A program made the position numbers and the translations under genes. Shown here piece by piece: positions 1 to 5,571 of a stretch of DNA of 5,571 bases (positions within the stretch are counted from its first letter, which is position 1; the number at the start of each line of letters is the position of its first letter). Below the pieces are notes generated by a model. The model saw only the letters and a program-made list of their open reading frames with translations, searched no databases and was not told the DNA's origin. Where the stretch lies: contig CAYOOT010000116.1 of NCBI GenBank assembly GCA_964405665.1, forward strand, positions 1 to 5,571. The letters run 5' to 3'. This DNA is from CAYOOT01 sp964405665. Its GTDB lineage: Bacteria > Bdellovibrionota_C > UBA2361 > SZUA-149 > CAZDWZ01.

Positions 1-1831
1 CGTTGGAAACAGCTATTTCTAAAGAATTTCTCCAACGCACAAAGAGATCGTCTTTATCATATTGCACATATTTAAGAACATCACGCACCGTGTCGCCCAG
101 AATAATATTAGTAAATTCCACTCGACCATCTTCTGCCACTTCCACATGCACGGCATTGGTATCACCAAAGAGATTATGTAAATCACCCAATATTTCCTGA
201 TAGGCTCCGACTAAAAATGCGGCAAAGTAATATTTTTCGTTTACTTTAAGGGTATGAGCATGCAGATATCTTTTAACATCACGTAAATCTGCAAAGCGGT
301 CGATTTTACCGTCGGAGTCACAGGTAATATCAGCCAAAACAACTGGCCGTGTCGGCTCCTCGTTTAGTCTGTGAACAGGAGTAATCGGGAAAATCTGCTG
401 AATGGCCCAACTATCGGGCAAGGATTGGAACACAGAAAGATTACAGAAATAAGTATCCGTTAAAAGAGAAGGTAAGTTTTCCAAATCTTCCGGAATATAA
501 TGCAGTTCCTTGGAGTGTTTCGAAATAGAATTTAATAAGGCCCAAAAACATTCATCCGCCGTGGCCCGTTCTTCTATTGTCATTAAACCAAGACTAAATT
601 GCTGAATAACGTCGGAACGAAGTTCCAGCGCATCATGCAATGCTTCTTGGCAATTTTTTGGTGTAATTTCCAATAACAATTCTGCCATGCTTTTGATGCT
701 AGTATTTTCGGCTGTTTTCAGGATCTCTTCCGGATTGCAAGGATAGTTAAAAGTATTGGCAATTCCCAAAACATCAAAAACTAAAATGGAATGGTGCGCA
801 ATTGTGGCCCTGCCAGATTCCGTAACAATATTGGGATGTGGCACATCAGCTTCTTTACAGATGCTATCAATTGTCCAAACAATATCTCGGGCATATTCAT
901 CAAGCGTATAATTCATCGAAGATGTAAAATTTGTCTTGGAACCGTCATAATCAACACCCAAACCTCCACCAACATCAAAGAAATTTAGATTCTCACATTC
1001 TCTTCTTAGCTGGGCATAAACTTGCACTCCTTCCTTCAGCGCTTCTTTCAAGGAAGAAATTGAAGTCAATTGACTGCCGATATGGAAGTGCAATAATCTT
1101 AAACCTGAAAGTTGTCCGCAATTTTTTAGTTCATTAAAACATTGCACCACTTCACCAATGGTCAAACCAAATTTTGCCCTGTCTCCTCCGGATTTTTCCC
1201 AACGGCCTGCACCTTTACCGGAGAGTTTTAAACGTAATCCGATTTGTGGCTTTAAATTATGCTTTTCGCAGACCTTCATGACCAAACTTAATTCAGTAAA
1301 TTTTTCAATAATTATTATCGGTTGTTTTCCCACTTTTTGCGACATCAAGGCCAGTTCGATGTAATCTTCATCTTTATAGCCGTTGCAAAGAAGCAAGGCA
1401 GTAGGATCATCATGTAGGGCCAATACCGCTAGTAGTTCCGGTTTACTTCCCACTTCCATTCCCAGTGAAAATTCTTTTCCAACTTGTCTGATCACGTCCA
1501 CAATGTGCTTTTGCTGGTTTACTTTAACCGGATAGGCAGGAAAATATTTTCCAGAATAATTATTTTCTTCAATTGCATTACTAAAAGCTTTGTAAATCGT
1601 TCTGATGCGGTGCCTGATGATATCATTAAATCGAAAAAGAATTGGCAACTCAATTTGTCTTTCATGAACAGATTTAATTAACTCATACAAATCCACTGCC
1701 GGTCCGTTTATTCCGCTGGGAGTAATAGAAATATGCCCTGCCTCATTAATTCCAAAATAATCACCACCCCAATTCTCGATGCAATAAAGTGTTTTACTCT
1801 TTTGAATGCTCCAACGGTCAATATCGTTCAT
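1..1831 (-). CDS. speA: Biosynthetic arginine decarboxylase SpeA (C-terminal end missing)
   Basis: PLP-dependent enzyme that decarboxylates L-arginine to agmatine and CO2, the first step of the agmatine route to putrescine and spermidine. The open frame covers 610 codons with no internal stop; family members are usually about 630-660 residues, so roughly 20-50 are lost off the left edge. Visible landmarks: an N-terminal WSIQKSKTLYCIENWGGDYF-type segment; YPVKVNQ with the PLP-binding lysine at residue 103; GMEVGSKPELL; the substrate-domain stretch SGGDRAKFGL; HFHIGSQ; DVGGGLGVDYDGS; ESGRA; and CDSDGKID with the active-site cysteine at residue 504. Start choice: the ATG at 1831-1829 has AAGG 7 nt upstream, and an in-frame TAG (1846-1844) rules out any longer N-terminus. 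It is transcribed away from the plus-strand operon. Identification is firm; the fold type III (alanine racemase-like) assignment is family knowledge. Confidence 0.97.
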   Translation of the reverse strand, partial: MNDIDRWSIQKSKTLYCIENWGGDYFGINEAGHISITPSGINGPAVDLYELIKSVHERQIELPILFRFNDIIRHRIRTIYKAFSNAIEENNYSGKYFPAYPVKVNQQKHIVDVIRQVGKEFSLGMEVGSKPELLAVLALHDDPTALLLCNGYKDEDYIELALMSQKVGKQPIIIIEKFTELSLVMKVCEKHNLKPQIGLRLKLSGKGAGRWEKSGGDRAKFGLTIGEVVQCFNELKNCGQLSGLRLLHFHIGSQLTSISSLKEALKEGVQVYAQLRRECENLNFFDVGGGLGVDYDGSKTNFTSSMNYTLDEYARDIVWTIDSICKEADVPHPNIVTESGRATIAHHSILVFDVLGIANTFNYPCNPEEILKTAENTSIKSMAELLLEITPKNCQEALHDALELRSDVIQQFSLGLMTIEERATADECFWALLNSISKHSKELHYIPEDLENLPSLLTDTYFCNLSVFQSLPDSWAIQQIFPITPVHRLNEEPTRPVVLADITCDSDGKIDRFADLRDVKRYLHAHTLKVNEKYYFAAFLVGAYQEILGDLHNLFGDTNAVHVEVAEDGRVEFTNIILGDTVRDVLKYVQYDKDDLFVRWRNSLEIAVSN

Positions 1832-1894
1832 GTTCCAGCCTTGCTAATAATTTAATCTAAAATTTATCTTCTCCTTGCAGCTGAAAATACGATC

Positions 1895-1912
1895 TCCTTA
1901 GTAAACTAAGGA
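1895..1912 (-). repeat. Small perfect hairpin in the speA leader
   Basis: Seven-base perfect inverted repeat TCCTTAG / CTAAGGA around a 4-nt TAAA loop, about 65 bp before the speA start. On the speA (minus) strand the downstream arm contains most of an AAGGAG Shine-Dalgarno-like sequence. No U-run follows on either strand, so it is not a standard intrinsic terminator. It could be a leader structure or a palindromic protein-binding site. The inverted repeat is seen directly; any function is inference. Confidence 0.4.
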
Positions 1913-1960
1913 TCCGCACAAAATCTAGGCAAGGATAGATATTAATTCCATTTGCAATCT

Positions 1961-1987
1961 TTGAAAAATCGCAAAATACATCATAAT
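1961..1987 (+). promoter_or_regulatory. Weak sigma-70-like promoter candidate for the plus-strand cluster
   Basis: TTGAAA at 1961-1966 and CATAAT at 1982-1987 each resemble the -35 and -10 consensus, but the spacer is only 15 bp, shorter than the usual 16-18. It would give a leader of roughly 140 nt before the ATG at 2134. In DNA this AT-rich such matches arise by chance, so confidence is low. Confidence 0.2.
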
Positions 1988-2117
1988 TTAGTATATACCT
2001 AATAAGTTAATAAGATGCTAAAATCAAGAGAAGTAGGTGATATTTTTGAGCCTTATTTTTGCTTAAGAGTTCCGTTCAAATCTTAGCAAGCGGTAGAAAG
2101 GCCCAGCACAGTATTGC

Positions 2118-2124
2118 AAAGGAG
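2118..2124 (+). promoter_or_regulatory. Ribosome binding site that fixes the start at 2134
   Basis: AAAGGAG lies 9 nt before the ATG at 2134 and is the strongest Shine-Dalgarno sequence in the plus-strand cluster. It is the reason to prefer this start over the in-frame TTG at 2059, which would add 25 residues and has no comparable site. Confidence 0.75.
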
Positions 2125-2133
2125 TTATCTAAA

Positions 2134-2457
2134 ATGAGCAAGTCTAAAACAGAATTTGGTATTATCTCTCGATTGCTAATAATCGCCTTTTCTTTAGGTA
2201 TTATTATGATGGCCGTTTATCCAAAAAGAAAAGAAATAAAATCTACTTTAAAAGAATCAAAAGCAGAACTTAAAAAAGATTATCCCTTGTTTTTTAACGA
2301 TGGCAGAGGCAATTTATCTTCAGAAGAAAATAAATTGTTGGTTCAAACTCCGGCAGCGGAAAATAAGAAGGCTCTTCCGCTAAAAAACAACAAAACAATG
2401 GATAAACTTAGCAAATCAGACCGTCAAGAGCTTGATAAATTAATCAATCAAAAATAA
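2134..2457 (+). CDS. Small single-pass membrane protein of unknown function (107 aa)
   Basis: I do not recognise the family. The protein has a short polar N-terminus (MSKSKTEFG), one hydrophobic segment at about residues 9-29 (rich in I, L, F and M, with one arginine near its start), then a strongly basic stretch (KRKEIK, residues 31-36) and a lysine- and glutamate-rich, mostly polar tail of about 75 residues. The last 20 residues (KLSKSDRQELDKLI) look like a short amphipathic helix. No catalytic motif or signal-peptidase site is evident, so the hydrophobic part probably stays as an anchor. Positive charges flank it on both sides, with more after it, so topology is unclear. It is first in a plus-strand series and ends 33 bp before a lipoprotein gene, suggesting a shared envelope role. 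The reading frame could start further up at a TTG (2059), but the ribosome binding site argues against it. Confidence 0.8.
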   Translation: MSKSKTEFGIISRLLIIAFSLGIIMMAVYPKRKEIKSTLKESKAELKKDYPLFFNDGRGNLSSEENKLLVQTPAAENKKALPLKNNKTMDKLSKSDRQELDKLINQK

Positions 2458-2490
2458 TATCATGCTGATATTAATTAACAGAGTATATTT

Positions 2491-2904
2491 ATGCGCAAAT
2501 TTACCTTTTTACTGCTTTCCTTCTTAACAATTTTTTCTTGTACTTCAATTCTTAATGTCAGCACATCAGCTAGCGGCAGAGAAGCAATGCTTCGAGACAT
2601 TACTCAAAAATTCCATAAAGACCTTTACTGGAAAATTTACGACAACCTGTCAGAAAATATCAGTCCTCCTTTTCGCGAACAGTATATCAATAGTGTAAAA
2701 CAAAGTTGTAAAGCTGAAAAAATAATGGAAATCGAAGTACAAAATATCGAATTTTTTGAAGACAGCAAAAAAGCGCATGTTGTTATTCAAATAAAATCAT
2801 TCAAAGAACCGCGCTACATGGTTGAAACTAGAAAAGAAAAAGAAACATGGATCTTTGCTAGCCTCAATGGTGGTTGGTTATTGGAAAGTGTGGAAAGAGA
2901 ATAA
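2491..2904 (+). CDS. Small lipoprotein, possibly with an NTF2-like fold (137 aa)
   Basis: A basic N-terminus (MRK) and a hydrophobic core (residues 4-15) run into IFSC, with Cys17 as the likely lipidated residue; phenylalanine at -2 is unusual for a lipobox, so the lipoprotein call is good but not certain. The mature part begins with a helical stretch (about 29-71: GREAMLRDITQKF onward), followed by beta-like segments at about 78-104 and 108-135 that end in W120-x8-W129 (TWIFASLNGGWLLES). Helices followed by a curved sheet with a late 'W...GGW.L' motif recall NTF2-like/SnoaL-type domains, which often bind small ligands or act as envelope accessory domains. That resemblance is a judgement by eye. 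The Shine-Dalgarno is weak (AGAG). It sits 33 bp after the membrane protein gene and 61 bp before a second lipoprotein gene, probably in one transcript. The specific function is unknown. Confidence 0.82.
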   Translation: MRKFTFLLLSFLTIFSCTSILNVSTSASGREAMLRDITQKFHKDLYWKIYDNLSENISPPFREQYINSVKQSCKAEKIMEIEVQNIEFFEDSKKAHVVIQIKSFKEPRYMVETRKEKETWIFASLNGGWLLESVERE

Positions 2905-2965
2905 TAATTCAGCAGTATTTAAGCTCCAGAGTTACTAACATTCCATTTTTGAACTTTGAGAAATA

Positions 2966-3829
2966 ATGAAGTTAAAGATCTTAGTTATTTTTTTACTAGC
3001 CTTAGAGTTCGTTGCTTGTGCAAGACCAGTTAAAACTGCCTTGAAAGAAGATTATTTATTAACTGAAGACAAATTACCACAGCAAAAAAAACAGCCTTTT
3101 TCGGTCTCAGTTTTACAGGCTTTTTATGTCTCCAATAAGCTAAATGTGAAAGTCCTTTTGGAAGCAAATACCAATTATCCAAGCAATAAAATAGTTATTA
3201 AACTTGCTGCTTTGAAGAAAGGAGAAGTCGTAGAAGAACAATTAAAATTGGTTTCCGATTTACATGAAGAGTCGGAGATCAAAACCAATCAAAGATTGAT
3301 TATCCCTTTTGAAATGCAAGCAGAGGATTTTAATGAATATCAAATTCATTGTAGTTGGGGAAATGATGCAACAATACTATTGGATCATTTCCGGAAATAT
3401 TCTGAAAAAAATAATAGTTCAGAAACTAAAATTGATAGCTCAGCAAAAGATCTTCAATTAGAGCAAGTAGAATTGCTTGAAAAAAATGATAACTGCGAAA
3501 ACCCTACAGCAAAATTACCGAAAAGTCCTCCTTGTTTTCATCATTATTCAATCTCTGCAGCATTAATCAATAAATCAGCAACTAATCTTTCCCAGATCAA
3601 ACTAGCCGTGGGAATTGTTTGGGCGGAAGAAGGAAAATTACCAGGAGTGTTTAAAGATTTTGACCCCTTGATGGATTCCGAAGAAGCATTGGATCTGGAG
3701 GATTATGTTTTAAAGGCTTCTTCTGAAAAAAAGGTCAAAGTTGATATCGACAGGGAAGTGCCCAAGCTTAGTGCCGGCAAGTTTTTTCCTTATATCAGAA
3801 TAGTTGAATTTAAGCAGAAAAAAGACTAG
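2966..3829 (+). CDS. Lipoprotein of unknown function with two possible beta-sandwich modules (287 aa)
   Basis: The N-terminus is MKLK plus a hydrophobic run ending in FVAC, so Cys18 is the probable lipidation site. After a polar linker (19-44) comes a beta-rich module at about 45-131 (FSVSVLQAFYVSNKLNVKVL onward, ending near Cys129-Ser-Trp). A charged Ser/Lys-rich linker (132-162) leads to a second beta-rich module at about 163-283 (DLQLEQVELL; YSISAALINKS; IKLAVGIVW; VPKLSAGKFFPYIRIVEF). The alternating hydrophobic pattern and the 'L.N.S...L..I.L.V' layout suggest Ig-like or FxLYD-like sandwiches, but I recognise no named family. Cysteines at 129, 177 and 190 could form a disulfide in the periplasm. 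It stops 9 bp before the likely miaB start. Only a weak GAG lies before the ATG. Being an envelope protein is likely; a specific role is not known. Confidence 0.82.
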   Translation: MKLKILVIFLLALEFVACARPVKTALKEDYLLTEDKLPQQKKQPFSVSVLQAFYVSNKLNVKVLLEANTNYPSNKIVIKLAALKKGEVVEEQLKLVSDLHEESEIKTNQRLIIPFEMQAEDFNEYQIHCSWGNDATILLDHFRKYSEKNNSSETKIDSSAKDLQLEQVELLEKNDNCENPTAKLPKSPPCFHHYSISAALINKSATNLSQIKLAVGIVWAEEGKLPGVFKDFDPLMDSEEALDLEDYVLKASSEKKVKVDIDREVPKLSAGKFFPYIRIVEFKQKKD

Positions 3830-3838
3830 TAATTTCAC

Positions 3839-5073
3839 ATGGAAAATCTTCTGAAAATAAATANNNNNNNNNNNNNNNNNNNNNNNNNNNNNNNNNNNNN
3901 NNNNNNNNNNNNNNNNNNNNNNNNNNNNNNNNNNNNNNNNNNNNNNNNNNNNNNNNNNNNNNNTGCGTTGCCCAACAAGAAGGGGAAAGCATCATTAAAA
4001 GAAATGAAGCTGTAGATTTTGTTGTCGGCACTCACAATCTTTCACTCGTTCCTAGTTTAGTGCAAGCAGTCAAAGACGGGCGAGGCAAACAAATCGCCGT
4101 TGATTACAGGGAAGATTGGGAAGATTTAAATGAGACTTATCAAATCGAAGATCTTGCTCCTGGGTTAAAAAATAACTTACTTCAGGGTGCTCGTGGCCTT
4201 GTTTCAATTCAAAGAGGTTGTAACAAGCATTGTGCCTTTTGTGTAGTTCCGACAACACGTGGACCGGAAGTAAGCAGAGATCCGCAAGAGATTCTTAGAG
4301 AAATAAAACTCAAGGCCAGAATCGGAGCCAAAGAAATTGTCCTGCTAGGACAAACTGTAAACTCATATGGCAAAGACCTGCTACCCCGCTATAGGTTTGA
4401 AGATTTAATCAAGCAAATTGCTGAAATTGAAGGGATAAAAAGGATCCGTTTTACCAGTCCGCATCCGGCAGAAGTAAAAGCAAGTTTTATCAAACTTTAT
4501 AGCGAAGTCCCTCAATTATGCGCTCATATTCATTTGCCTTTGCAGTCCGGAAGTGATCGCATCTTAAAGCTGATGAACAGAAATTATAAATCCAAAAGAT
4601 ATCTGGAAATTGTAGAAAATCTAAAAGCAGAGGTACCGGACATCGCCATTACCAGCGATGTCATTGTGGGCTTTCCTACAGAAACAGAAGAAGATTTCCA
4701 AGCCACATTAGAAATTATGTCGCAAGTTAAATATCATTGCACCTACTCATTTAAATATTCAAGAAGACCAAATACTAAGGCAATACAGGCCTTTAAATTA
4801 GAACAGGAGGTTCCCTTAGAAATTGCCCAAGAACGCCTCCAAAAACTGCAGGATTTTCAAAAGGTTCTTAGTTTAGAAAATAATCAAAGTTACGTGGGAA
4901 AAATAAAAGGTGTCTTAATTGAAAATAAAACTCCTCAGGCAAATTCCTGGAAAGGCCGGATCGCAGAAAATACAGCAATTGAAGTAATTGGAGATGGTAT
5001 TAAAGAGGGAGATTTGCTAGATGTAATAGTAAAAGGAAGCACTCCTCATGGGCTTTTTGGTGAGAGAATCTAG
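3839..5073 (+). CDS. miaB: tRNA-2-methylthio-N6-dimethylallyladenosine synthase MiaB (interrupted by assembly gap)
   Basis: Radical-SAM methylthiotransferase that converts i6A37 to ms2i6A37 in tRNAs reading UNN codons, using two 4Fe-4S clusters. After the N run the frame opens at once on CVAQQEGE, the third conserved cysteine of the N-terminal methylthiotransferase domain, then FVVGTHN. The radical-SAM motif CNKHCAFC has cysteine codons at 4219, 4231 and 4240 and is followed by VVPTTRGPEVSRDP. Then come LLGQTVNSYG, RFTSPHP, HLPLQSGSDRILKLMNR, SDVIVGFPTETEEDF and FKYSRRPNT, all typical of MiaB rather than RimO. A TRAM RNA-binding domain fills about 4870-5070 (NQSYVGKIKGVL to HGLFGERI). The likely start is the ATG at 3839 (MENLLKIN), 9 bp after the lipoprotein stop and without a clear Shine-Dalgarno; the first two cluster cysteines fall in the gap. 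Frames before and after the Ns differ by one base, as expected if the 100 Ns are a placeholder. Family call very firm; exact start moderate. Confidence 0.93.
3864..3963. other. Assembly gap of 100 Ns inside miaB
   Basis: Exactly 100 undetermined bases, the conventional placeholder for a scaffold gap of unknown size. MiaB proteins have about 80 residues before the cysteine encoded at 3964, yet only 8 codons precede the Ns, so if miaB starts at 3839 the true gap should be about 210-235 bp. Any protein predicted across these bases is unreliable. Confidence 0.97.
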
Positions 5074-5075
5074 TC

Positions 5076-5097
5076 TATTCCGATTAAATTTGGAATA
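5076..5097 (+). repeat. AT-rich hairpin just after miaB
   Basis: TATTCC (5076-5081) pairs with GGAATA (5092-5097), extendable by a G-U and an A-U pair to 8 bp with a 6-nt loop, starting 2 bp after the miaB stop. Only AAAGATTAG follows, with no U-run, so it is a poor intrinsic terminator. It may be an mRNA processing or stability element between miaB and the next gene, or chance. Confidence 0.3.
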
Positions 5098-5102
5098 AAA
5101 GA

Positions 5103-5132
5103 TTAGCAATATAAATATGAAAAAATTATACT
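5103..5132 (+). promoter_or_regulatory. Promoter-like match just upstream of the bifunctional nuclease gene
   Basis: TTAGCA (5103-5108) and TATACT (5127-5132) are separated by 18 bp and match the sigma-70 boxes at 4 and 5 of 6 positions. Transcription would begin near 5139, only a few bases before the ATG at 5144, giving an almost leaderless mRNA, which would fit the missing Shine-Dalgarno. The region is AT-rich, so this may be coincidence. Confidence 0.22.
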
Positions 5133-5143
5133 ATGTTTAGCAA

Positions 5144-5571
5144 ATGAGTGATCAAAGCCGTGAAATTGAAATGACTGTAGTGGGTTTGCTAATGGATCCG
5201 CAGACCAATAGTCCAATTGTGATCCTCAAAGATACAAATTCTAGTATTTGCCTACCGATTTGGATTGGATTTCCTGAAGCAACTGCAATTGCCAGCGCGC
5301 TAAAAAAACTTAGCCTCAATCGGCCAATGACTCATGATTTATTAAGAGATGTAATTGATCAATTGGGAGGCAAAGTAATAAAAATAGTTATTTCTGCCCT
5401 AGAAGAAAACACTTATCTAGCAAACGTTGAAATAGCAACCGGAGATACTTTGCATATTATTGATGCTCGTCCCAGTGATGCCATTGCTCTAGCGGTAAGG
5501 ACAATTAGCCCGATTTATGTTTCTTCCAGTGTTTTGGAAAAAGCAAAAGTAACCTTAGTAGCAGTCAGCAC
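5144..5571 (+). CDS. Bifunctional nuclease domain protein (BFN/DUF151), C-terminal end missing
   Basis: 142 codons are visible and the frame is open at the right edge. The sequence follows the BFN (DUF151) family closely: EIEMTVVGL, then DPQTNSPIVILKD, LPIWIGFPEATAIA, RPMTHDLLRDVI and DARPSDAIALAVR, with PIYVSSSVLEKA beyond. Members described in plants and bacteria have been reported to have DNase and RNase activity; the bacterial role is poorly defined and the nuclease label rests on family knowledge. The chosen ATG puts 9 residues before the conserved core; an internal ATG at 5171 would begin exactly at MTVVGL, so the start is not certain. No Shine-Dalgarno precedes 5144. A 7-codon ORF (ATG at 5117, MKKLYYV) ends 3 nt before this start. 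It lies 70 bp after miaB, a gene pairing I recall as recurrent, so co-transcription is likely. Confidence 0.93.
   Translation, partial: MSDQSREIEMTVVGLLMDPQTNSPIVILKDTNSSICLPIWIGFPEATAIASALKKLSLNRPMTHDLLRDVIDQLGGKVIKIVISALEENTYLANVEIATGDTLHIIDARPSDAIALAVRTISPIYVSSSVLEKAKVTLVAVS

Larger units (their letters stand above)
1832..2133. other. Divergent intergenic region between speA and the plus-strand gene cluster
   Basis: This stretch of about 300 bp separates two divergent transcription units and should carry promoters for both. It is very AT-rich. Contents I can point to: the speA leader hairpin (1895-1912); two unused AAGGAG motifs on the minus strand (1899-1894 and 1876-1871); a small ATCTA/TAGAT inverted repeat (1923-1927 with 1936-1940); and a 7-bp direct repeat TAATAAG at 2000-2006 and 2008-2014 (8-bp period), which could be a pair of regulator half-sites but may be chance in such AT-rich DNA. 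No tRNA, rRNA or known riboswitch is recognised. No ORF here has a good ribosome binding site. Confidence 0.7.

Noticed and set aside
3..1681. Five plus-strand open frames of 65-68 codons opposite speA
   Set aside because: They lie antisense to the continuous, motif-rich speA frame, have no ribosome binding sites and no recognisable protein features.
2059..2133. N-terminal extension of the membrane protein from a TTG at 2059
   Set aside because: It would put 25 residues before the AAAGGAG site and ATG at 2134, and lacks a good ribosome binding site of its own. The later start gives a normal membrane-anchor N-terminus.
3810..4035. Minus-strand open frames spanning the Ns
   Set aside because: Most of their length is undetermined sequence, and they oppose miaB coding sequence.
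4060..4062. GTG at 4060 as the miaB start
   Set aside because: Conserved MiaB sequence (CVAQQEGE, FVVGTHN) is encoded in frame upstream of it, from 3964.
4070..4258. Minus-strand open frame of 62 codons inside miaB
   Set aside because: It is antisense to the radical-SAM region of miaB and has no independent support.
5076..5100. Intrinsic terminator after miaB
   Set aside because: The hairpin is AT-rich and lacks a following U-run, and the next gene on the same strand starts only about 45 bp later.
1..5571. CRISPR array, insertion sequence, integrase site, tRNA or rRNA gene
   Set aside because: No regularly spaced repeats, transposase or integrase motifs, terminal repeats or RNA-gene signatures were seen anywhere in the readable sequence.

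Overview
This window looks like AT-rich bacterial chromosome, probably one scaffold of a draft or metagenome-assembled genome, because a run of exactly 100 Ns interrupts a gene. Two genes with predicted lipoprotein signals point to a diderm (Gram-negative type) cell. The pairing of miaB with a downstream bifunctional-nuclease (DUF151) gene is, from memory, common in deltaproteobacteria-like lineages (Desulfobacterota, Bdellovibrionota, SAR324 and relatives). That placement is an inference; no marker here settles the taxon.

Layout. Positions 1-1831 (minus strand) hold nearly all of speA, the biosynthetic arginine decarboxylase that makes agmatine for polyamine synthesis; its C-terminal end runs off the left edge. 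A divergent intergenic region of about 300 bp (1832-2133) follows. It holds the speA leader with a small perfect hairpin, a short direct repeat and only weak promoter-like matches. From 2134 to the right edge all genes lie on the plus strand with short gaps (33, 61, 9 and 70 bp), suggesting one transcription unit: a 107-residue single-pass membrane protein, a 137-residue lipoprotein with an NTF2-like look, a 287-residue lipoprotein that may hold two related beta-rich modules, miaB (tRNA methylthiotransferase, broken by the assembly gap), and a bifunctional nuclease gene cut by the right edge.

How they fit together. speA, miaB and the nuclease gene are housekeeping genes. The three small envelope genes in front of miaB are the unfamiliar part: none is a family I can name from sequence alone, and together they could be an envelope cassette co-transcribed with translation and RNA genes. 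I see no RNA gene, CRISPR array, insertion sequence or integration site. Nothing here is clearly a new system; the three-gene envelope cassette is the best candidate for follow-up.
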